64,000 bases of DNA, from NCBI GenBank assembly GCA_021234155.1, contig JAJEKV010000001.1, positions 36,192,826 to 36,256,825 of the forward strand, written 5' to 3'. Within the stretch, counting starts at the first letter, position 1. Each line of letters starts with the position of its first letter. The notes beneath the pieces were generated by a model, which was given only the letters and a program-made list of their open reading frames with translations, was not told the DNA's origin and did not search any database. Positions 56,025-64,000 of this stretch are shown here, piece after piece. The stretch is from Isoetes taiwanensis. Its lineage: Eukaryota; Streptophyta; Lycopodiopsida; Isoetales; Isoetaceae. Both the position numbers and the translations under genes were made by a program.

Positions 56025-56212
56025 AAGCATGAAAGGGGTGTCGCATTACATCGTCTTGAATTGAAGGACTAATTTGTGCTTTTTGGGGTACATTTTAGAT
56101 GTACATCAAGATACTATGGTTTGTCGTTTTGTGTCAGATATGCAATGATTGCAAGATCATCCCTGACATTCCCCCCGAAATTCTTGGTTAACCACCGAAC
56201 CACCGAACCAAA

Positions 56213-59200
56213 TTGAATGGATCCGTCCCCTCCTTTCCGAAATTCCCCCCCTTTCACGGGAAGAACACCGAAGGAATTCCGAAGCAAACACATGTCAATC
56301 TGTTCATGGAGGGTGAGAATTCCAATGGAAGTGATGGTTCTAAGCGCAAGTATGCCGACATTGGGCGTTGTTATGCCACAAATCAAATAAAGAAAGCGTG
56401 TTGACAGTGTCGGTGGATTGCATCCTCGATTCTTTGGCAAACGCTTCGTCGGATCAAAGATTAGTTTTTGTGATCGTTTGTTGCAAGATGACAGCTTTTT
56501 TCATTTTCGAAACTGTGAATTGGAAATCCTTAGAAGTTATTGTTATGAAATCAATGATCAGAAACTTGAAAGATGGACTTCAAGAAGTAAAAGTGCCGCT
56601 AATAGCAAAGATAAATTGGTACGCAAAACATTCTTTGTTATCAATGATTGTTGGAAAAAAGGAGATATAAACAAGAATGTTTCTTAAAATTGCTAAAGAT
56701 ACAGCCAAGAAATTTATCCAAAGCTGCAGCAAGAAGGAAGATAATGTCATTAAGTGGAGCAAATGTATGGGCTTTGGCGGGGAAGGATGCCAAGATCAAA
56801 TAGAATCGATGATTCAATCAAATGTCGGGTTCGTGAATTTTGGCTTGACAATACCAAAGTTTCACCAAAGGTTAGAGATGTCATGAAGAGGAGAACACAA
56901 GCAATACAATACCTTGATATCTCACGAGGTTTGCTCTTGTAATTGAATCAATTCAGTCTTGGAGTTTATGTTTTCTTCCAAAATTCTTTCATGACATTCT
57001 AGTACATTTCGTACATTCTAGTACATTCGTACATTCTAGTTCATTCGAAGTGACCGTTAATGAATACACATGGTTCTCATGAAATGTATTGCATTTTACA
57101 TTGTTTACATAGTAGCGTAAATCTTGCGGTGATGTGCTATTAGGTACTTTTAGATGTACATCCATTACTTGATTACATGTCCATGCAGTTGCATTTACAT
57201 GTACTTGAATATCAAAATTACATCATTCTACATTTTAGTGTACTTTCGTGTAATGAAGCCAAACAAATCGTAGACATATGTACATTAGTTGTACTAATAT
57301 TGTAACATTAATGTGATGTACTAATATTGGAACATTAATTAGATGTACATTGGATGTACATTGGATGTACATTGGATGTACATTGGATGTTGGATGGAAC
57401 TGGTTGGTACATTAGATGTACTTGTTGTACATTAGATGTACATTAGATGTACAAAGAATGCATCGATTGGAACTGTTGGATGGACATTTTATGTACATAG
57501 AACATACATTAATTGTACAATAGTATAGTTCAATACTCTTTTGGCATCCGGTTGCCGACATCATTTTGCTAACATGGTCTTTAATGCTTTTGTTATTGTA
57601 CCGAGCTTTATCATCAGTTTGTATATCGGAATCCCCGATACCAAAATTCGCCCGACGGTTCGAGTATCCGAAACCTGATTGCATAAGGAAATTGAAGGAG
57701 AGAAACACATATTGTTGTGTCAAACATGAGCAAGCGGATCTGTCTTAAAGGCCTTCAATGATATGAGGAGATCCCTACATGTTAATTGCTTGCACTTATG
57801 GGCTGTAGTGTCATGCATCCCAGCCAAAACAATGGAGTATGTCAAGCAAACAAGAAAACTTTTGATAATGTTAGTATCTTGTGGAGGTCAGCGGTTTTAG
57901 AAATATGTGACGGATGAATGGCATAAACTAAAATGCATCAAAGGCGAATGTGATGAATGTGGAGTGAAGAAATTAGACATCTGTCCAAACGAGGAAGATG
58001 GAATTCAGAATGTGGACTGGCAAGTATATGCATATGTCAATGAGCCATCCAAAAAAGGTACATCCAGAAGGCTTAGATTAGTTGATCAGAATGACAAAGC
58101 ATCTGTTTTGTTAAAGAACATGAAAAATCAGCTTGCTAAGTTTACAGATCATAACTTTACAGCACACTGGCAGAGCAAACAGTTTAAAAGATGTGTTGAG
58201 AAACTCCCGGATAATAGTGTGTTGTCTGTTGTTGACTTTGCAGAGAACTACACATTGAAACCAGGGACGAAGTGCAATCCGAGCATTGGAATCTGATCAA
58301 ATTAGTATTTTGGTCCATATTTCAATGATGAAAATAGAAGGTAAGCTTAAAAAAAACAGTGCATTTCTATGTTTCAGATGACAGGAAGCATGACACTCAT
58401 TTTGTGCAACATGGTTTTAAATTACATTTGGGGTGGCTTAAGAATAATGGAGGTGGACACATAAACCTTCATTATGTGTGGTCGGATGGTTGTGCATCTC
58501 AATTCAAATCTGCACGTGCATGGTATGGAATCTGTAGATACCATGTTGAAAATAAAATTCGAGTGATATGGAATTTCTTTGGATCTGGCCATGGGAAAGG
58601 CACACATGATGGCGAGGCTGGTATAGCAAAGTTGTGGCTTGAGAGCGAGCAGAGAAAACAAAATGGCATGCCAGTGGCAAAAAGTAAACTTGGCTTGTGC
58701 GCTTTTTAAGGGCCAAGGAATCGGATTGTGAAAGGGTGTTTTGGGAGGTTGGAAAAACAGATGTGAACAGGCAGCAAGCATTCAATTGCAAGACTTTACC
58801 TGGTACTCAGCAGATACATTCTGTGTCAACTATAAACCCAGCAGATCCAACAAAGTTGCTATGCAGACCACTCTCGTGCTTTTGTGATGCTTGCATTAAC
58901 TTCAATTGGTTGAATTGTGAGAACATTAAACATTGTGGAGAATGGTCTCTAAAAAGTTTGGAGCCCACAGATCATATTGCCTCTCGTGTTGAAGCTGAAA
59001 ATGATGTGGAAGTTTTGTATGCAGAGGACGAGGCTGGTTTAGATGACACTGTAGCTGTTTCAGATGTATTTGTGTCTTTTGCAGCACCAGACAATGTGGA
59101 AGGTGTTTCATACTATGTTCTCATGTGCACCAGGGAAAAGCATGCATTGGAAGAAGATTCAATTGATGACTATGGAAATGAATACTCTGCTGGCACTAGT

Positions 59201-59427
59201 GTCATTGAAGGACAATATTATGAACTAATCCGGTGCTGCCACAATAAGTATAAACTGCTTTCCTACTAAGAATGTTTTGGTACCGCAGAATCTGTGATTG
59301 GGGTTGAATCCCATTCAAGAAAGTAAAAACACAAGTGAAGGGGCAAGCACAGCATTTCACTTGCCAGATGAAGTCCATGAGACATTGTTATCACAACTTC
59401 CAGCAATTGTAGATGACATGGACTAAG
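56213..59427 (+). pseudogene. Transposase-like protein, E2 copy (broken)
   Basis: The homologue of the E1 gene at 24.6-28.0 kb. Blocks: WRGRMPRSNRIDDSIKCRVR followed by FWLDNTKVSPKVRDVMKRR (E1: FWTENTRVSPYKKDVRKYV); an intron of about 0.7 kb instead of 73 bases; KPDCIRKLKERNTYCCVKH; CDECGVKKLDICPNEEDG; NFTAHWQSKQFKRCVEKLP with SVVDFAENY; HFYVSDDRKHDTHFVQH; VWSDGCASQFKSARAWYG; FFGSGHGKGTHDGEAG; CRPLSCFCDACINFNWLNCE; and a C-terminal VHETLLSQLPAIVDDMD. Frames change near 57750, 58290, 58350, 58700 and 59270. The catalytic-type Asp residues are conserved between copies, and the MITE of E1 is absent. Confidence 0.75.
56990..57520 (+). repeat. ATGTACAT minisatellite in the E2 transposase intron
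   Basis: Many GTACATT / ATGTACAT strings. A 14-base unit, ATTGGATGTACATT-like, is repeated about four times at 57345-57395, and TACATTC(G/T)AGT repeats lie near 57003-57050. E1 has only 73 bases at the matching place. Confidence 0.75.
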
Positions 59428-59504
59428 TCAGATCTGTAGTACTTTCCTGAAATATTGTAATACTTTGTTATAAGAACTGAAGAACTGGACTACTTCAGAA
59501 GTGC

Positions 59505-59570
59505 ATTATGTACATCAATGTACATAAGATGTACAACAGATGTACATCTTATGTACATCTGTTGTACATT
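59505..59570. repeat. ATGTACAT hairpin after the E2 transposase gene
   Basis: ATGTACATAAGATGTACA is followed by ACAGA and then its reverse complement TGTACATCTTATGTACAT, with more GTTGTACAT beyond. It lies about 80 bases after the gene end and could act as a terminator-like or binding structure. Confidence 0.7.
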
Positions 59571-59757
59571 CCAGAAATCTTATAAAAATTTGTTAAGTGT
59601 AAGTTGATTAGAATTGAACACAAGAAAGTTGAATTGCATAAACACTAAAATGGTTTCAGTCATGGCAAAGATAAGAAATGGACAGGTTTTCATGTACAAA
59701 TGGTTGATTTATTTATATTGTGGACATAAATATAACACACCCAAAAATGAGCATGGC

Positions 59758-60190
59758 TCATAATTCATGACCAAGCTTCAAAATGTCAGTAGGAGCCTGA
59801 TATCTTATGACTATTGCATCATGTCTTCCAGCCCGCCGAGAGGCTGAAGAGATATCCTCTAAAGCAGTAGTCCATGCGGTTTCTATAGCACGTGCCACTG
59901 GCAAACCTTTCCATCCTACATAGCCTGCATCTTCCAGGACACGTGCCTTCCCCCAAGGGTTGTGCAACAAGTGATTTGCTGCCAATATACCTTTCATGGT
60001 TGCTCGTTCCTCATAATTTTCAATTTGCTCAACCTTTTCCCAAAGTTCAGGAACAACAGTATAGAGGCGATAATCGGTCCCCAACCCTATGTACTTGCAG
60101 CTTGTGTTGGTTTGTATTACCTCTGGGTGCAGCAGAACTCTATCTCTTAGTTTCTTAATAGTCTTTTGTGTTTCAGTCCATTCATCTACA
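59758..60190 (-). CDS. Unrecognised minus-strand exon of E2
   Basis: A frame of about 145 residues: ETQKTIKKLRDRVLLHPEVI, CKYIGLGTDYRLYTVVPELW, LLHNPWGKARVLEDAGYVGW, and a terminal ILKLGHEL. It is open to a stop at 59758 and probably begins at an acceptor near 60190. It lies downstream of the FCP1-like domain and may be the C-terminal exon of the same gene. No family recognised. Confidence 0.45.
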
Positions 60191-60559
60191 AAGCAAATGA
60201 AGATCACTTAATTATGTATACACACTCATAATTGTACCAATAAGAAAGACAGTAAGAATAGAGTACTCAAGTGCAATGAACAAAAACTTTGATACATATA
60301 TTCATAACATTTGAATTTGTACATCAGTCAAAGTCTGTACCAACAATGGGCCAGTCGAGAGGCCAATAACATGATGGCAGTTTCTCCATTCCTTGCTCCG
60401 TATATTGACTAAATTTAGGCAGCAGAGCACCCAAGTTCTTTGCCATAGTTTGCCAAACCAAAATCTGTTCCACTATACGATATGCCATCCGGCTGCATTA
60501 GTCATTGGATGCTCTTTCACATAAACTATACCATCTTCGCCATTTTGAATCCATTAAGC

Positions 60560-60950
60560 CATGGAATGAGCTCCATGACAAGCAATCTGTCACTAGCTAA
60601 TATCGATTGTCCAAGAGAAAGGACATATGTAGCTTCCTACAGGATTCAAAGTGGATTTGTATCTTTTCCGTCGTCGATCAGAACTGTATGTCCATAGTAC
60701 TCTGGGTACTCTTTCCATACCACAGCTAATGGTTTCACAAACAACCCCTTTTGAGGTTCAGTAGGGTGTTTGTGTGGCAGAGGTCCAACAACTGCTCCCC
60801 GGTCGTAAACAAACTTGACTTTATGGAAAAAGCATCACAAATATGTTCCACAATTGGTTGAAGATTTTTAGAAGTGAGTGAAGACCAGATGGCAACATCA
60901 AACCCTTCTCTTACAAATGCTAACGATGATGCTAACCACGGCCTGCAAAA
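60560..60950 (-). pseudogene. FCP1/HAD-phosphatase-like domain, E2 copy
   Basis: Minus-strand: FVREGFDVAIWSSLTSKNLQ, then a one-base shift at a T run (about 60825), then FFHKVKFVYDRGAVVGPLPH, KGLFVKPLAVVWKEYPEYYG and HTVLIDDGKDTNPL, and after another shift (about 60660) NPVGSYICPFSW. The WSS and LIDD motifs and their spacing match the E1 copy and the FCP1 family. The nucleophile motif was not found upstream. Confidence 0.65.
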
Positions 60951-61319
60951 AAACCTTTTTTCTATATTAAATTGAAGCTCATCTTTCGGATGGATCTTTG
61001 GTATATTGAGTTAATATTTTCATTCTTGTGCACACTCTTGCCCAACCACAGAATTTAAGTCAAAGATACTTGAGCTTTCTCCCTGAATTAGATGATTCAT
61101 TGCCATCAGCAAGAAAACACTTGAGATTCACAATTTATAATTACATTTCGGACACACAATTGAGAAAACACATTGATAATTACACGATTGTTATTTGCAC
61201 AGTGTAAGTGAGACAAATAAATTAATTTTTTCATTACTTATTGAGTACAAAGAAGCTCGGAGCATGGCTCATACAAAACCGTAATTTACAAACAAGTCAA
61301 AGGGACTATCTACCTGCGG

Positions 61320-62790
61320 TAGGAACAACTGCTTGTATATTCATCTCGCCTTCTACAATTAATGCCTCCATTAGATGATCCCTCCGTGACTTGGCATAGG
61401 CATCGAGTGAACCAACTGGGTGTCATCATCATGGTGCACAAGTATTAGAGGACTATACCAACAAATAACTAATAGGAAAATAACATGTTCTACTTACAAA
61501 AATGGAGCTTGGTTTGTGCATCAACCACCACGGCATCTATGAATTTGTGCATGTAAGCCACAATGTACATGCAAGGGTTCTTTGGTACTAGTTTCGGCAT
61601 TTTAGGACGAGAACACAGGAGCATCAAAGTTCTTCCTACCATGGCTTAAGCTGTTGGATCCGAGCATCATGTTATTGATCACAAGCTTATGAAACCTGCA
61701 AAATTGCAATGTGAGAATAAATCAAGCATAAGAAATTGCAATATCAGAATAATCAAATCATAAAAACAAAACAGAAACTCATACTTACTTACGGACCACT
61801 TTAGCATCGGGTACATAGCCTTTGACAGAGAGAGGATCTCAGATACTTGGGCTAGCTATAGATGGAAAAGAGCTTTTCATTGGACCAGCAAGCACAAGTA
61901 TTGCCAATGCCACATTTGGGCCTTGCAATTGGAACAAATATGTATTGGCATCTTGCAATCAAAATGCCATCCAGCCCTTCCTTTATGTTAGTGTTACGTG
62001 CATCCGCCCCTCTGTTCTTGAGGGAATTCACAAAATTCTGGAAGGTGTCCGGTCGAACCGTAAAAAACTTGTGTTTCCAATCAGATGGAAGACTGCTACA
62101 AAGGTACCTGCACACAAATCCAGATTACATATTAATACATAAGATGAGTGACTTAGGGAATGAAATAACATAAATATGTTGAAATGCTAGCCTACCTCCC
62201 ATAGACATCTACTATCTTAGAGGTCAAGTCCAAACTTCAGTGAGAACTCGTCAACATCACTTTGAAAGATAGAGGGTGCGGGCTTAGGAGAGGACAAGTC
62301 CCTATAAGGAGTGAATGGAACCAACCTTTTCGGTCGGTTCACTAAAACGTACATAAGGAAACAACGGCATTAGCAAAAGAATATATCTATTGTAATCAAT
62401 TGTATATTACTCACCTTGTAAATTCATCACTTGTTTCAGATCTTCTGAGGACTGCTGCACCTTATTTGTTATCACATCAATATTTGCTTGTAGATCCTCT
62501 TCCTCTTCCGGTTCCGACTCAGAAGGATCAGGATCAGCTTCCTTCACGGCCTGTGATCGTGTCCTATGTACAAAAAAAATGTGGTTAATTACCATAAATC
62601 TGAGATGTTTAACAAAATTAGTTCATCTTGGACATACCTCTTTCTAGGTGGTGGTGGCACTTTTTTGCCTGGAGATTTTCTTTTCGGAGGACATTTTTTT
62701 TCTTCTGGAGATTTTGCCTGTTTTTTTCCTTTTGGAGTGCCATCACCAGCATTCTTTTGCCTCCTCTTTGGAGTGGACTCAACTACCAAC
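61320..62790 (-). pseudogene. Upstream exons of the E2 minus-strand gene
   Basis: Coding-like pieces: around 61430-61330 (LDAYAKSRRDHLMEALIVEG), around 61590-61510 (PKNPCMYIVAYMHKFIDAVV), 62115-61852 (FTVRPDTFQNFVNSLKNRGA, and IARCQYIFVPIARPKCGIGN), 62595-62407 (RSQAVKEADPDPSESEPEEE, acidic then helical) and 62789-62589 (very Lys/Pro-rich: PEEKKCPPKRKSPGKKVPPP). They resemble a nuclear, partly disordered protein, but splice sites and a family could not be assigned. Confidence 0.4.
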
Positions 62791-63300
62791 TCAGCTTCCT
62801 CTTCCCCGGTATCTCACGGGTTAAAATCTGGATCTCAGGTCCTTTGTAGCTTCTTACGTAACAGTCCAGAACTGGGACTGCCGCAGATGATCGAGAGGCG
62901 TGGTTTGAATCTTTCTTAGCTTCTCCAATTACTAATTTAGCACTTGGTGATGAAAGATTTTTGTTGCGGCTTGATCATTGAAGGCTCTGCGACCGACCTA
63001 GCTTTCTCAAGTGCCATCCTCTCAATTTCCTCAACTTCACTTTGCCATGTTCGAAAGGTGCAGCATTGCTGCATTGTTCTATTACCGCAATCGAAAATGT
63101 CATTGGTGATCTGGAGTTGGAAGGTAGAGGGTCTACTGATTCGGGTCCCGCTTATTATGCTCGGTAAAATGTAAAGAGAGTCGATGCAGATGGCTCAAGA
63201 ACATCGACCATTAAAGCCTACGGGATAGGGAACCTCATCATTTCATCGCAAACAAACAAATGATCTAAATTTCAATAGACATAAAAGAACATGAAAAAGA
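62791..63300 (-). other. Right part of E2, weak coding signal
   Basis: Minus-strand codons near 63060-62940 read TWQSEVEEIERMALEKARSV, a helical charged stretch that may be another exon. Nothing else recognised. Confidence 0.3.
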
Positions 63301-63309
63301 ACTAATGAG

Positions 63310-63750
63310 AAATATATGGTACATCCTCGCCAAGCATGTACATTTCATGTACATAGAATGTACCAAATGTAAGTAACTACATTTAACTATAGCCAAATGT
63401 ACATGTACATGTTCCTCAATGTACATAAAGGTACATCAATGTACCCAGATGTACAATCGATGTGCGGATGTACCCTGTATATCGGTTAGGGAATGTAGAT
63501 CTATGCCAAAAAAAAAGCACATATATGTAAAAATGCACATACTTATGAATCCATCTACGGATGCACTCTAAAGATAAATGCATGTACATCTATTTGCGGA
63601 TGTAGACTCCATTAGAGACATGTACAACCGATACAACCGCAAAGTCCAAGCTCAAAAATAAAAGCATCAATAAACAAGCAAATATATGCCTATGTACCTC
63701 GCTTACATGGATGTACACTAAAAGTTATACATGTACAAGGAATAGCAATG
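63310..63750. repeat. ATGTACAT-rich repeats at the right end of E2
   Basis: AATGTACAT, ATGTACC and TGTACATGTACATG strings recur about a dozen times from 63310 to 63480 and sparsely to 63745. They are the same motif as in the E2 intron and at 59.5 kb. Confidence 0.65.
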
Positions 63751-64000
63751 TAATCGAAAGCCATACATGTAGAACTATGCGATTACAATAACAAATATGA
63801 ATGAAGAGAAATATAAGTTTAAATTAGTTGAGAGCAATGCATACCTTTCACAAAGAGGGAAACCAAGCTGAATTGAATGCCCTCATCCCGGATGCAACCT
63901 TTTATGCAATTCGTCTTTCATGGACCAGATAACACAAGCGTAAGAGGCAATAAGCATCTCTCGCATGGAGCTAGCAGCAAGAAAACCGTTTTGCCAAAGC
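63751..64000. other. Right edge of the window, nothing recognised
   Basis: No supported gene; the sequence is cut by the window end. Confidence 0.3.

Larger units (their letters stand above)
56150..63900. mobile_element. E2: second transposase-like plus FCP1-like element
   Basis: Carries the same two diagnostic genes as E1: a plus-strand transposase-like gene (about 56213-59427) and a minus-strand FCP1/HAD-like domain (about 60560-60950), in the same convergent order. ATGTACAT-rich repeats lie in the gene intron (57.0-57.5 kb), after it (59.5 kb) and near the right end (63.3-63.75 kb). Boundaries are estimates; no terminal repeat was identified, and the right end may lie beyond the window. 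Confidence 0.5.

Overview
This window reads as nuclear DNA of a land plant with a large, transposon-rich genome. It has GT-AG introns, a plant NO VEIN-like gene, a Ty3/gypsy chromovirus with an integrase-linked chromodomain, tRNA-derived repeats and several MITEs. The PAT/DIRS-order tyrosine-recombinase retroelement and the DUF7869-type gene suggest a seed-free plant such as a fern or lycophyte. That lineage call is inference. About 5 kb at the left end is a recognisable host gene; almost everything else is mobile or derived from mobile DNA.

Layout. 0.76-5.7 kb: NO VEIN-like gene (+) with GHKL ATPase motifs, two small introns and one apparent 1-nt frameshift. 6.0-8.3 kb: foldback/MULE-like element with 38-bp perfect TIRs and inverted arrays of 29-bp repeats. 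8.7-9.15 kb: duplicated fragment of the NO VEIN-like gene. 10.2-13.2 kb: nested direct repeats. 13.8-15.4 kb: 5'-truncated LINE (-). 16.0-16.5 kb: tRNA-like repeats. 17.0-22.9 kb: chromovirus remnant (-), with one LTR, polypurine tract and broken pol split by a 0.55-kb MITE. 22.9-33.7 kb: three ~0.92-kb tandem units carrying a tRNA T-arm; the middle unit is split by an ~8.3-kb insertion (E1). 34.33-42.14 kb: PAT-like retroelement (split direct repeats, gag with zinc knuckle, RT/RNase H, intact tyrosine recombinase). 45.1-46.5 kb: 1.4-kb polypurine tract. 46.6-56.0 kb: a region with a minus-strand gene joining a ParB-like domain to a probable amino-type DNA methyltransferase, divergent from a plus-strand DUF8039-like and DUF7869-like gene set. 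Palindromes built on the half-site AAATGGCGCC lie around and between them. 56.2-63.9 kb: a second copy of the E1 type (E2).

The most interesting material is two candidate systems. (1) E1 and E2 both pair a transposase-like protein (motifs DFAENY, WSDGC-SQFKS, HGKG-HDG) with a convergent FCP1/HAD-phosphatase-like gene. (2) The 46.6-56.0 kb region combines a ParB-methylase-like protein, a DUF7869 RNase H-like protein and at least 15 GGCGCC palindromes, including a 63-bp-arm cruciform. Most large reading frames carry frameshifts or stops, so these copies look inactive or the assembly has indel errors. The tyrosine recombinase (40.1-41.1 kb) and the small acidic protein gene (28.5 kb) are intact.
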